From: an uncultured Desulfotomaculum sp.
Lineage (GTDB): Bacteria; Bacillota; Desulfotomaculia; Desulfotomaculales; Desulfotomaculaceae
Length of the DNA: 32,570 nucleotides
Assembly: GCA_946411205.1 (NCBI GenBank)
Contig: CAMKDG010000030.1
Location: 1 to 32,570 of the forward strand
Direction of reading: 5' to 3'
The stretch's first letter is position 1. Every line of letters starts with the position of its first letter. Both the position numbers and the translations under genes were made by a program. The notes beneath the pieces are model-generated. The model did no database searches. It saw only the letters and a list, made by a program, of their open reading frames with translations, and was not told where the DNA came from. Of this stretch, positions 1 to 8,034 are shown piece by piece.

Positions 1-653
1 TCATTTATTAGCGGCTTTAAGAACAAATGATCCTGTCCCCCCAAGATCGGCTCAGCTGTAATCTGTGTGGATGGAGTTTCCATAAAAGGTTGTTCCTGCT
101 CCTCTTGGATAAACTCCTCTTCACTGCTCCAAGCAAGGGGTTCCTCTGTCACCTCATCTGGTGCAAGAAACTCGTTTTGCGTTTCTTCAATAGAATCAAA
201 AGGTTTTTCTTCTGGTGCTTGGAAGAATACATCGATGATTGGTGCTTTTTCTGATGCTTCCTCAAGCTCAGTCTCTTCTGATGATTCTTCAAATATTTCT
301 TTTATCTCTTCTATTTCCTCTACTTCTTCCACAGCTACCCATTCCTCTTCTGCTAACTCTGCAGGATCGGCCGTCATCTGTTCAAACTCAGGTAGCTCAA
401 AAGAAACAACTGGTTCCAAATCATTCTCTTCGAAATAAACTACTGAATCTGGAGCATATTCTGTCACTTCACCGTTCGATAGACCCACAGCAAGTTTTCC
501 TTCCGTCGGTGTTTCAGGCTGCTCTGGAATATCTTTTGCCTTGCTGCTTTCTGAGTATGCATTTACAGAGACTCCCCGCTGTGCAAAGTAAAGTAGAACT
601 AAAATTAAAAATAAACTAAAGGCATTTGAACCTGACCCACGTTCACCTACCAC
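1..653 (-). CDS. Membrane-anchored, Glu-rich hypothetical protein (C-terminus cut off by window edge)
   Basis: An open minus-strand frame runs from a GTG at 653 off the left edge, about 217 codons without a stop. An AAAGGGG ribosome site lies about 9 nt upstream of the GTG. The N-terminus is short and Gly/Ser-rich (VVGERGSGSNAF), followed by one hydrophobic segment (about residues 12-24, SLFLILVLLYFA). A long, very acidic, low-complexity region follows, with many EE and E-x-E runs between Pro/Thr patches. This suggests a single-pass membrane protein with an acidic soluble tail. I do not recognise a family. The reading frame is supported by length and amino-acid composition; the Ser-rich plus-strand frames opposite are its antisense shadow. 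Function unknown. Confidence 0.6.
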   Translation of the reverse strand, partial: MVGERGSGSNAFSLFLILVLLYFAQRGVSVNAYSESSKAKDIPEQPETPTEGKLAVGLSNGEVTEYAPDSVVYFEENDLEPVVSFELPEFEQMTADPAELAEEEWVAVEEVEEIEEIKEIFEESSEETELEEASEKAPIIDVFFQAPEEKPFDSIEETQNEFLAPDEVTEEPLAWSSEEEFIQEEQEQPFMETPSTQITAEPILGGQDHLFLKPLIN

Positions 654-683
654 TGCCTATAACCCCTTTCTTTAAAAACTAAA

Positions 684-757
684 AATTTACCCTGGTATAT
701 AGTACGGAAAAATACCGCAAATGTTACATGCATACATCTCCTACCGGAGGGTAAATT
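684..757. repeat. 10-nt inverted repeat flanking a divergent intergenic region
   Basis: AATTTACCCT at 684-693 is matched exactly by its reverse complement AGGGTAAATT at 748-757. The pair sits between the minus-strand acidic protein and the plus-strand 30-codon ORF. It could be paired operator half-sites or a long-range RNA stem; nothing decides between these. Confidence 0.4.
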
Positions 758-791
758 ACTCTAAGATATGTTTGAAAGGAGACTTTGGTCC

Positions 792-884
792 ATGAATCTC
801 TGGTTTTTTACTCTGTTGACCGCTTTAATCGGTTTAGCAGTGGCTTTTTGGTTTAAGCTACTTACCTATTTGGATAATCGCTAA
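792..884 (+). CDS. 30-aa single-pass membrane peptide
   Basis: A small ORF begins at ATG 792, behind a GAAAGGAG ribosome site at the right spacing, and ends at TAA 882-884. The peptide starts MNLWFFTLLTALIGLAVAFW and continues as a hydrophobic helix ending in a polar tail (TYLDNR). The shape is that of small membrane subunits or regulators (CydX/KdpF-like in size only); no family is recognised. The good ribosome site and clean hydrophobic-then-charged layout support a real gene. It is not obviously co-transcribed with a partner, since the next gene is on the other strand. Confidence 0.5.
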   Translation: MNLWFFTLLTALIGLAVAFWFKLLTYLDNR

Positions 885-889
885 AGAAA

Positions 890-914
890 ATGCTGCTTTC
901 AATAACCTCAGCAT
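890..914. terminator. Possible bidirectional hairpin terminator
   Basis: ATGCTG (890-895) and CAGCAT (909-914) form a 6-bp stem between convergent genes. On the minus strand it is followed by TTTTCTTT. The stem is short, so confidence is modest. Confidence 0.35.
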
Positions 915-923
915 GATAAAAAA

Positions 924-1151
924 TTATTGGTTTTTAATTTTGGCTAATATTTTAGTTACTACGAAGGGTTTGTTTTCCATGAGTACCACTTCTTTTTGTA
1001 AAATATCAATGTGCCGCATTTCCTCATCCCTTAATTTTATAAATAATTGTCGGGCCGAGGGATTTCTCACTTTCACAGCAGCATCATTATAAAAGACTTG
1101 GCTTCTAATTTTATCTTCCAACACATCATTTAAAAACTCTAAGCTATCCAT
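924..1151 (-). CDS. Two-helix ferritin-like (half-bundle) protein
   Basis: A 75-aa, almost entirely helical protein. Helix 1 (about 3-27) carries E12 and a Tyr at about 21; after a short turn with NPSARQ, helix 2 contains EEMRHIDIL, which is the EExxH carboxylate/His motif of rubrerythrin-type ferritins. Normal ferritin-like domains have four helices and two such motifs, so this is half a bundle and would need to dimerise to make a di-iron site. The size is close to encapsulated ferritin-like proteins, but no encapsulin gene is in the window. It lies 8 nt downstream of another small helical protein on the same strand, so the two are probably co-transcribed. The metal-binding role is inferred from the motif only. 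Confidence 0.6.
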   Translation of the reverse strand: MDSLEFLNDVLEDKIRSQVFYNDAAVKVRNPSARQLFIKLRDEEMRHIDILQKEVVLMENKPFVVTKILAKIKNQ

Positions 1152-1159
1152 AGAACCTC

Positions 1160-1366
1160 CTATTTTACATCTAATTTTTTCATTTCTTGCTTTAACTCCG
1201 CTAGGTGCCCCTGGGCTGTCATTTCTAAAGTCTTCAATAATTTTTTAAGTTCTTTATTCTGTATTTGTTTGGCAACATAGGCAAACTTAGCTTGCAGCAG
1301 TTCTTCCATATCGCAGGCTTTTTTAAAGGTATTGTTTTGAATATCATCCTGGGTAAGCTGTGTCAA
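1160..1366 (-). CDS. Small helical protein, partner of the half-ferritin
   Basis: A short helical protein of 68 aa from TTG 1366. A GGGGGTG ribosome site precedes this TTG by 6 nt, which favours it over the TTG at 1381, since that one sits at the ribosome site itself. After a polar N-terminus there is a helix with MEELLQAKFAYVAKQI, a turn, then a second helix with E-x6-H spacing (EMTAQGHLAEL). The layout resembles the neighbouring half-ferritin, suggesting a diverged duplicate or heteromeric partner. It lacks the full EExxH motif, so metal binding is uncertain. Family not recognised. Confidence 0.5.
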   Translation of the reverse strand: MTQLTQDDIQNNTFKKACDMEELLQAKFAYVAKQIQNKELKKLLKTLEMTAQGHLAELKQEMKKLDVK

Positions 1367-1478
1367 GTGGTACACCCCCAAATTTATAAAACTATGTTCT
1401 TAAGCATATTATTAGCCGTTCAGCGAAAAATATTAAATGATTTCATTATTGTACATCACAGGGAGGTAAGAGCTAATC

Positions 1479-2567
1479 ATGAAAGTTGCCATCGTTGGGG
1501 CGGGAATAGCCGGGCTTTCCTGTGCCTTAGAATTGGAGAAGCAGGGTATTCAGCCGGTTATCTTTGAACAAAAAAGCCGAATCGGTAGCCCCTTTCCCTT
1601 CGCACCGGTACTGTTAAATTTCCTCCTAAGACCGGTGAAAGATCAAATAAAATCACTCAAAAAACAATATGGCATAGAGCTTAAACCCATTAGTGAAATT
1701 ACTATGCTACGGGTGCAGGGTCCTCATGCTGAGTACACCGTGACGGGAAATTTAGGTCACAGTGTTTGTCGGGGCGAAGAAGAGTCCTCTATTGAATGCC
1801 AATTGGCAGCAGGTTTAAAAACACCCATTTATTTTGAACAGCACGTTAAGATAGAGAGTCTGTTAAAGCAGTTTGACTATCTGGTGGTAGCCGACGGTAC
1901 TAAAGAATACGCCAAAAGCCTCGGTATTTGGCAAAGTAAACTCCAGACCTGGGTACGAGGTGCTACCATTTTAGGTCGTTTTAATCCCGAGGAAATTCGC
2001 TACTGGTTTAATACCTGTTATACCAAAAGCGGCTTTGCCTCTATGATACCCCTCGGCGCGGAACGAGCTTCTTTACAATTAATGGTTCCCTATATCACCC
2101 AGGAAGAGTTGTCCAAACACTGGTCTATCTTTATCCAAGGGAAAAAAATAAATCCAGAGATTGTCATGCATTGGGATATTGATTATGAAATGGGTCTGGC
2201 TTTCCCACATCGGATAGGAAATACTTTTTTGATTGGTAACAGTGGTGGGTTTGTTACCAGCTTTTTCGGACAAGGAGTTTATTTTTCCGTTGCCAGCGGT
2301 GTGGAAGCAGCCCGTGCCATTGCTCTGGGAAGTAGCTTTGAAAAAAACGTGAGTTTATTTTATGACATTTTAGAAAGGCAAGCTCGTATCCGTCAGTTAT
2401 GGGATCGTTTGGATAACAAGGATTTAGATAGAATTATTTCCCTCTTGGGGAGTGCTCCGGTTAAATACCCCTTGTTCCATACGAATCTAGACATTTTACA
2501 GGCCATTGACCCACTTATGCAGTATTTGGTTACTAAAAATTTGAGGGATGAGCAACAAATGCATTAA
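1479..2567 (+). CDS. FAD-dependent oxidoreductase, geranylgeranyl-reductase-like
   Basis: A 362-aa soluble flavoprotein. The N-terminus has a Rossmann dinucleotide motif (VAIVGAGIAGLSCALE, GxGxxG at residues 7-12) followed by the acidic residue E30 that usually binds the FAD ribose. A second FAD motif occurs near the C-terminus (IGNSGGFVTSFFGQGVYFS), which matches the G(D/N)xxG...G(E/Q)G pattern of the geranylgeranyl reductase / PHBH superfamily. The ATG at 1479 follows GGGAGGT at good spacing. The substrate cannot be read from the sequence. It is transcribed away from the half-ferritin pair and appears to be a single-gene unit. Confidence 0.75.
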   Translation: MKVAIVGAGIAGLSCALELEKQGIQPVIFEQKSRIGSPFPFAPVLLNFLLRPVKDQIKSLKKQYGIELKPISEITMLRVQGPHAEYTVTGNLGHSVCRGEEESSIECQLAAGLKTPIYFEQHVKIESLLKQFDYLVVADGTKEYAKSLGIWQSKLQTWVRGATILGRFNPEEIRYWFNTCYTKSGFASMIPLGAERASLQLMVPYITQEELSKHWSIFIQGKKINPEIVMHWDIDYEMGLAFPHRIGNTFLIGNSGGFVTSFFGQGVYFSVASGVEAARAIALGSSFEKNVSLFYDILERQARIRQLWDRLDNKDLDRIISLLGSAPVKYPLFHTNLDILQAIDPLMQYLVTKNLRDEQQMH

Positions 2568-2702
2568 CCAACAGTAGCGAATAAGGTGATCAAAATTCTT
2601 GCCTATTCAAAATCCTTTACCGGATATTAACAGAACTATGGACAATTCCCAATACATATCTTTTATAATCATATAAATTGTTACAAGAGGAAGTGGTTTA
2701 GT

Positions 2703-2966
2703 TTGATCAATAAATTATTTCCAATCAATCCCCGTAACCGTCAATATCTTAAGCCAACCCCCTTCATAGAAGAACAGGGCTATGGTGAGACCAGTAACAA
2801 CCATTTAAATACCTATTGGAAAGTGAATAACGATGGGCACATGTGGTTGGCGGAGTTTTGTGTCAGGGGTGCTGGAGACCGGAGGGTTTTTAAAGCTTCC
2901 TCCGAAGCAGAACAATGGGCTAAAGAATACGCTTACAGGAAAGCAAAACCCTGGGGTGGTTTTTAA
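2703..2966 (+). CDS. Hypothetical 87-aa protein
   Basis: An 87-aa ORF from a TTG at 2703, preceded by a purine-rich AGAGGAAGTGG stretch, ending just before a strong terminator. The N-terminus is basic and polar (MINKLFPINPRNRQYLKPTP). The C-terminal half has aromatic residues and a run ending AKEYAYRKAKPWGGF. No signal peptide, membrane segment or recognised motif. The terminator directly downstream supports it as a real transcription unit. Function unknown. Confidence 0.5.
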   Translation: MINKLFPINPRNRQYLKPTPFIEEQGYGETSNNHLNTYWKVNNDGHMWLAEFCVRGAGDRRVFKASSEAEQWAKEYAYRKAKPWGGF

Positions 2967-2988
2967 AAAACAATTTTAAAAAATCCAG

Positions 2989-3020
2989 AAACCCTCCCAA
3001 TCCTAGGAGGGTTTCTTTTA
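2989..3020 (+). terminator. Intrinsic terminator after the 87-aa gene
   Basis: A perfect 10-bp stem (GAAACCCTCC at 2989-2998, GGAGGGTTTC at 3007-3016) with an 8-nt loop, followed by TTTT. Confidence 0.85.
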
Positions 3021-3191
3021 ACGGACCAAGGCAAAGGCCTTTAGGTTGCGCAACCAGTCCGGTGATTATAATATGATCCTAATCCCCTAAGATTATTTAT
3101 GTTTTCTCCTAACAATAGCTGGGAACTTTGACATAGAGTTTTGCAAACTGGCCATACTTAGAATAACCATTTATCATCTTGGAGGTGTCCA

Positions 3192-4310
3192 TTGTCTCTT
3201 ATGATTGCCGGGGACAAGATCTTTGAATATATGGTAGCCTACGTCCTGCGGAACAACGGCTACATTGCTGGCGTACCCCGCCGAAAATTAGGTGGTCGTG
3301 GAACCCAGCATCAGGTCGGTGTAATAGGCATCGACTTAAACAACAGCCCCTTCAGTTTAAATACCGTGCTACTGGTCGCTGCCAGAGGGCCTGAATTGGC
3401 GGACCCCGACAATGATATGCAGTTAGTCCGAAATCTGAAAGCCACTCTACTGGATCTGGAACAAACTCTACCCTCTCGCCGAGAGCTAATCCGAGACTTG
3501 CTGGACAACAACCGCGGGGATTTATTCCACCGAATATACGGAGGGAAAAAAGTAAAAGAAACCCTCACCGTGAACTATGTCGGAGGTATCTTTGTGGCCG
3601 GGAAGTTTTCTTACCCTGCCTGGGAATATGCTAACGCCCACGGTATTTATGTAGTCCATTTGCCGGAAGCTATTGCTGGAGAACCAATAACCAACTGGTA
3701 TGAAAAGATTCGTTTTGTCCTTGCTGACGCTCTGGATCAAGAGGGAAATATCACTCTGCCTGGCCTGCTGAAAAAAACAAAAAAGCTGGGTGATTTTAAA
3801 AATCTTCTAACCCAGCTACAGCAAGCTACTGACTTTGAACTACTACCGGAACACAGTCATGACTTGTTTACCATTTTTAATGATTTGTTACGCACCGCGG
3901 AACTTTCAGCCTTAGCCCGCAGCTTGCAAAGAACCGCCCTGGCTACCATTAACGGTTATCCAGTGGTATTAGAGTATAATGTGGCTTATAAAGCACTGGT
4001 GGATGCCGCCTTAACCATTTATGAAAGAAAAATCAGAACCATTAAAACGGTAGCTACAGCCACCACGTATAAACCTCTGGATGTTGTGCATATGCAAACC
4101 CATCAAATTGAACCGACAGCGGATCAGCAGGTACAAAGGTTTTTGTACCGGGTGGACCGGGAGAACACGCCGGAGTCCATTCATCATCTGACCGGTGCGG
4201 TATACATTCCGAATGCCGTTTTGGACAAGCGCTCCCAAGAAAGATTTCGGCTAAAAATGCCCTTAAAAGCCGGTCTCAGTCTGGTTTGTGAGTTCTGCCA
4301 AGAAGCCTAG
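3192..4310 (+). CDS. Hypothetical protein, possibly with a restriction-endonuclease-like N-terminal domain
   Basis: A 372-aa soluble protein. TTG 3192 is chosen because GGAGGTG lies at 3181-3187. The N-terminal part (about residues 8-70) has a pattern seen in restriction-endonuclease-fold domains: helix, RRKLGGRGTQHQVGVIGID, then a strand ending VLLVAARG. In active PD-(D/E)xK enzymes the segment is usually HQxD and the later strand carries ExK. Here those positions read HQVG and VAARG, so if the fold is right the catalytic residues appear lost. The C-terminal half is mixed helical and ends with CEFC. No neighbour gives context; paaK is convergent, 23 nt away. Function unknown and the fold assignment is tentative. 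Confidence 0.5.
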   Translation: MSLMIAGDKIFEYMVAYVLRNNGYIAGVPRRKLGGRGTQHQVGVIGIDLNNSPFSLNTVLLVAARGPELADPDNDMQLVRNLKATLLDLEQTLPSRRELIRDLLDNNRGDLFHRIYGGKKVKETLTVNYVGGIFVAGKFSYPAWEYANAHGIYVVHLPEAIAGEPITNWYEKIRFVLADALDQEGNITLPGLLKKTKKLGDFKNLLTQLQQATDFELLPEHSHDLFTIFNDLLRTAELSALARSLQRTALATINGYPVVLEYNVAYKALVDAALTIYERKIRTIKTVATATTYKPLDVVHMQTHQIEPTADQQVQRFLYRVDRENTPESIHHLTGAVYIPNAVLDKRSQERFRLKMPLKAGLSLVCEFCQEA

Positions 4311-4333
4311 CCAATGATAGAAAGGGTTCCAAA

Positions 4334-5632
4334 TCAGTTGCTATTTTCCCTTAAATCGTAAACCCGTTTGCTTTTCTTTTCCACCCGAGGCAAACTGCCA
4401 TAAGGCACGACTTCTACATCACTCTGAATACCAATGCGAGTTTTCATATTGCGTTTAATATCCTGGCTTACCTTCTCAAATGCCGCCCCTTCTTGGGCCT
4501 CCAGCTTAACCAGGATACGGTCTTTACCCTCGCTACGGGTAAGAATTAGTTGATATTCACTGCCTGCGCCCTCTGTTTGCTTTAAAACATGATCAATCTG
4601 TCCGGGATAGATGTTAACCCCCTTCACTTTAACCATGTCATCTGTTCTGCCCAGAATCCGGTCGATCCTCGGAAAAGGAGAACCGCAGGGACAGCTATCT
4701 GTACGAAGCCGGGTGATGTCATGGGTACGGTAACGCAACAGGGGCATGCCCTCTTTACTCAAAGTAGTAATCACCAGTTCTCCCTGCTCACCAGGTGGCA
4801 GCGGTTGACCGGATACAGGATCAATAATCTCAAACAGCAGGTGATCCGACCAGAAGTGCATGCCCTGATGATAAGAACAATCAATAGCGATGCCTGGACC
4901 GTAAATTTCAGTAAGACCATAAATATCAAAGGTATCAATACCGAGCAGTTCTTCTATGCGGCGGCGCATTTTAGTTCCCCAACGCTCACTACCAAAGATA
5001 GCCCTTTGCAAACGCAAACGACTCTGTAAACCTCGTTTATCAATTTCTTCTGCCAGAAGCAAACCGTAAGAAGATGTACCAATGAGTACCGTGGTTTGCA
5101 GATCTTCCATTAACTCCAGCTGTTTTTCTGTATTACCAGGGCCGGTAGGAATGGCCATGGCACCTAGCCGCTCTGCCCCAGCTTGAAAACCAATACCTGC
5201 GGTCCACAACCCATATCCTGGGGTTACCTGTATCCTATCTTTCTTGGTAACACCGGTCATTTCCAAGCAGCGGGCCATCATCTCAGCCCAGGTGGCCACA
5301 TCCCCTGCGGTATAGGGTACAATGATAGCTTTACCCGTAGTCCCGGAAGAAGAATGGATACGTACCACCTCTTCATCTGGCACCGCCTGCATTCCCAAGG
5401 GGTATACTGATCTCAACTCTGCCTTGGTGGTAAAGGGCACCATCGCCAAATCTTGAATCGTTTTTATCTGCTCTGGACGAACTCCGGCTTCTTCTAATTT
5501 TTGCCGATAAAAAGAAGATTTTTGAAAAAGCCGCTGGATAAGTGTCTGCAGTTTTTTTTCTTGTTCCTCATGAAGGCGATCATAGTCAAAGTCCGCTTCC
5601 CTTTGTCTGATCAATAGAGACAACCTATTCAC
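4334..5632 (-). CDS. paaK: Phenylacetate-CoA ligase family (arylacetyl-CoA ligase)
   Basis: Adenylate-forming ligase that activates an arylacetate to its CoA thioester with ATP. Length (432 aa) is typical of PaaK. Visible motifs: the P-loop-like SSSGTTGK (about 94-101), YGLTE in the middle, and LLRYRTHD before the C-terminal domain with GRTDDMVKVKGVNIYP. The GTG at 5632 overlaps the iorB stop. A TTG three codons in (5623) sits 6 nt after GGGGGGTG and may be the true start. It is the last gene of the trpP-ecf-ior operon. Next to iorAB, the likely substrates are indoleacetate or phenylacetate, giving aryl-CoA for reductive carboxylation to arylpyruvate. Confidence 0.85.
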   Translation of the reverse strand: MNRLSLLIRQREADFDYDRLHEEQEKKLQTLIQRLFQKSSFYRQKLEEAGVRPEQIKTIQDLAMVPFTTKAELRSVYPLGMQAVPDEEVVRIHSSSGTTGKAIIVPYTAGDVATWAEMMARCLEMTGVTKKDRIQVTPGYGLWTAGIGFQAGAERLGAMAIPTGPGNTEKQLELMEDLQTTVLIGTSSYGLLLAEEIDKRGLQSRLRLQRAIFGSERWGTKMRRRIEELLGIDTFDIYGLTEIYGPGIAIDCSYHQGMHFWSDHLLFEIIDPVSGQPLPPGEQGELVITTLSKEGMPLLRYRTHDITRLRTDSCPCGSPFPRIDRILGRTDDMVKVKGVNIYPGQIDHVLKQTEGAGSEYQLILTRSEGKDRILVKLEAQEGAAFEKVSQDIKRNMKTRIGIQSDVEVVPYGSLPRVEKKSKRVYDLRENSN

Positions 5633-6215
5633 CCCCCAAAGCTTGTCGTCCTAATTCAAAGGCCCGCAAATTAATATCACGCAGTTTCGGCGGTATTACA
5701 TCCAGCATGACTTGTTTTAAATGTTTTTCATCATAGGGCAGTATCCCCAGGGAAGCCAAGGCTCCCAGCATGACAATATTGGTACATTTGTAGGTGCCAG
5801 CCTCACCTGCCAGTGCTGTGGCATCCAATAAATGATAATGGGCGTCGGTATTTTCCAGGTATGAGATCATCTGCTCTGGTTCATATTGTGATAATCCCAA
5901 TGAAACAGACACGGGATAGATGGTCTGGCGATTGGCAATGACCACGCCTCCGGACTTCAACTTGGCTAACCCCCGAATGGTTTCCGCCAGTTCAAAACCC
6001 AGCAAAACGTCCGCACTACCATCCGGTATCAGAGCACCGTAAGCTCCTTCGCCCATGCGGACCTGGCTCATCACCACGCCCTCCCGCTGAGCCATACCAA
6101 TAGCTTCGGAGGTGCGGACAGGTAAGCCCCATTCCATGGCTGCCTTGGCCAAAATACGGGAAGCCAGTACATTTCCTTGACCTCCGACACCAGTTATCAC
6201 AATGTCTAATCTCAT
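5625..6215 (-). CDS. iorB: Indolepyruvate:ferredoxin oxidoreductase, beta subunit
   Basis: Gamma-domain type subunit of the 2-oxoacid:ferredoxin oxidoreductase family, 196 aa. The N-terminus VITGVGGQGNVLASRILAKA is the signature of IorB, followed by RTSEAIGMAQREGVVMSQVR. It partners IorA to interconvert arylpyruvate and arylacyl-CoA with ferredoxin. ATG 6215 is chosen because it overlaps the iorA stop as ATGA (translational coupling) and removes an unrelated N-terminal extension that would be read from iorA sequence in another frame. Its 3' end overlaps the paaK start. Confidence 0.9.
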   Translation of the reverse strand: MRLDIVITGVGGQGNVLASRILAKAAMEWGLPVRTSEAIGMAQREGVVMSQVRMGEGAYGALIPDGSADVLLGFELAETIRGLAKLKSGGVVIANRQTIYPVSVSLGLSQYEPEQMISYLENTDAHYHLLDATALAGEAGTYKCTNIVMLGALASLGILPYDEKHLKQVMLDVIPPKLRDINLRAFELGRQALGGE

Positions 6216-8017
6216 TTTGCTCCACCTCTTTCGATAATGGCTCCGGAAGGACATAATTGACGACACAGGTCGCAGCCAGTACAGGAAGCTCCAATGACTG
6301 GGCCTTCCTCTCCTTTGGCAATGGCCGGACAACCCAGTTCCTCTATACATAAACCACAATCCAAGCATTTTTCCGAGTCAATCATTCTGGCTGTCTGGCC
6401 ACCTTTCACTATGGCCACACACTCCCGCCGCATAACTACTACGGCAACACCCTCATAGGCCAGTGCCTGCCGGGCCACTTCCAGGGAAGCTGCATAATCG
6501 TAGGGATCAACCACACGAACAAAGCCAACCCCACAGGCCTCTGCCAATCGAGCAATATCCAAGGGTTCCACTGGCTCACCAATAGCGGTGCGTGGTAAGC
6601 CCGGGTGGCTTTGGTGCCCAGTCATGGCCGTGGTGCGATTATCCAGCACCACCACAGTTTGTTTCGCCTGGTTGTGCACAGCATTGATGAGCCCCGGAAT
6701 ACCGGTATGGAAAAAGGTAGAATCCCCCAGAAAAGCCACCACTTTTTTGTTTGTTTCTACCATCTGTAAGCCACTGCCAATGGTAATACTGGCCCCCATA
6801 CATAAGCAAGTATCCACAGCGTGAAGTGGGGCCATATTGCCTAGGGTGTAACAGCCAATATCTCCGGTGAAAATAGCATCCGCTCCTAAAGCTGCCTGCT
6901 TAAACGCATAAAAGGAAGCACGGTGGGGACAGCCGGCACATAATATCGGTGGTCGAACCGGTAGCGGAGGTGGATTAAACACGTTCTTATGATCTGGCAA
7001 CTCAATTTTTAAAAAGTCCGCTATGATTTCTTTCACCTTGCCGGTATCCAACTCCCCTTCCCGGGGCACAAACCGATTATATTTCCCTCGCAAAATCACC
7101 GGTCTCCGATGATGAAAGATCATTTGAATTAATTGATCTTCTATTACAGGTTCCTGTTCTTCCACCACCAGTACCCGATCTAATTTATCCAAGTATTTCA
7201 TCACTACGTTAATTGGCAGGGGATAAGGAGTCCCTATCTTGAGCACCGGTATATCTAAACCTAATAAAGCCAAAGCTTCTTTTACATAATGGTAGGCTAC
7301 GCCCCCGGCAATGATCCCCTGTCGACCAGTTCCAGGGTCGATGCGGTTAAAGGAACTGCTTTCAAATAATTCGCGGGCTACATCCTGCTGTTGATTGAGC
7401 CAACTATGCCTTTTGGCCGCAAGGCTTGGAAAAATAACCCACCCTGGGCTCTTTTCAAAGCCTGCTGGCTCTTGCGTCGGTAATACTGCTTCAGACACTT
7501 CAACATCCTGGCAAACGTGACAGGTGCGGGTGGTGGGACGGAGCAGCACCGGCAATCCTAACTTTTCGGATATCTCGAAGGCTTCTCTGGCCATGATCAA
7601 CGCCTCTTGGGGGTCTGCCGGGTCCAGCACCGGTAGTTTGGCAAAGCTGGCAAACCTTCTCGTGTCCTGCTCATTTTGAGAACTATGCGGACCCGGGTCA
7701 TCGGCCACCACCAGTACCAAACCACCCTTAATACCGATATAGGCCAGGGTCATTAAAGGATCAGCAGCTACATTAAGCCCCACTTGTTTCATTGTGACCA
7801 TAGCTCTGGCTCCGGCATAGGCCGCTCCGGCTGCTACCTCCAAAGCTACCTTTTCATTTACTGACCACTGGGCAACAATTTTCTTTTCCTTAGCCATTGC
7901 TGCTAGGCTCGTAAATACCTCTGAAGAGGGAGTTCCCGGGTAGCCGGTTACTACCTGAACGCCACCTTCTATAGCACCATAGGCCATGGCTTCGTTTCCC
8001 ATTAATAGTTTTTTCAT
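6212..8017 (-). CDS. iorA: Indolepyruvate:ferredoxin oxidoreductase, alpha subunit
   Basis: Thiamine-diphosphate and iron-sulfur subunit, 601 aa, normal for the family. N-terminal pyrimidine-binding domain: GNEAMAYGAIEGGVQVVTGYPGTPSS. Central TPP domain: CAGCPHRASFY, GDIGCYTLG and FLGDSTFFHTG (metal/TPP-binding GDS...). C-terminus carries two 4Fe-4S motifs, CLDCGLCIEELGCP and CTGCDLCRQLCP. The reaction is arylpyruvate + CoA + oxidised ferredoxin to arylacyl-CoA + CO2 + reduced ferredoxin, and is reversible. ATG 8017 is preferred over 8032 because GGAGGT lies between them. It follows ecfT by 17 nt in the operon and overlaps iorB by 4 nt. Confidence 0.92.
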   Translation of the reverse strand: MKKLLMGNEAMAYGAIEGGVQVVTGYPGTPSSEVFTSLAAMAKEKKIVAQWSVNEKVALEVAAGAAYAGARAMVTMKQVGLNVAADPLMTLAYIGIKGGLVLVVADDPGPHSSQNEQDTRRFASFAKLPVLDPADPQEALIMAREAFEISEKLGLPVLLRPTTRTCHVCQDVEVSEAVLPTQEPAGFEKSPGWVIFPSLAAKRHSWLNQQQDVARELFESSSFNRIDPGTGRQGIIAGGVAYHYVKEALALLGLDIPVLKIGTPYPLPINVVMKYLDKLDRVLVVEEQEPVIEDQLIQMIFHHRRPVILRGKYNRFVPREGELDTGKVKEIIADFLKIELPDHKNVFNPPPLPVRPPILCAGCPHRASFYAFKQAALGADAIFTGDIGCYTLGNMAPLHAVDTCLCMGASITIGSGLQMVETNKKVVAFLGDSTFFHTGIPGLINAVHNQAKQTVVVLDNRTTAMTGHQSHPGLPRTAIGEPVEPLDIARLAEACGVGFVRVVDPYDYAASLEVARQALAYEGVAVVVMRRECVAIVKGGQTARMIDSEKCLDCGLCIEELGCPAIAKGEEGPVIGASCTGCDLCRQLCPSGAIIERGGAK

Positions 8018-8034
8018 AAAAACTACCTCCATTA

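Noticed and set aside
67-438. Ser-rich 123-aa ORF on the plus strand
   Set aside because: Low-complexity antisense shadow of the Glu-rich minus-strand gene (TCT/TCC opposite GAA/GAG); no ribosome site.
1265-1567. 100-aa plus-strand ORF across the half-ferritin and FAD gene starts
   Set aside because: Overlaps two better-supported genes in other frames and has no own ribosome site.
5625-6368. Longer 247-aa form of IorB
   Set aside because: The first 51 residues are out-of-frame iorA sequence; the ATG at 6215 with the ATGA overlap and family N-terminus is the true start.
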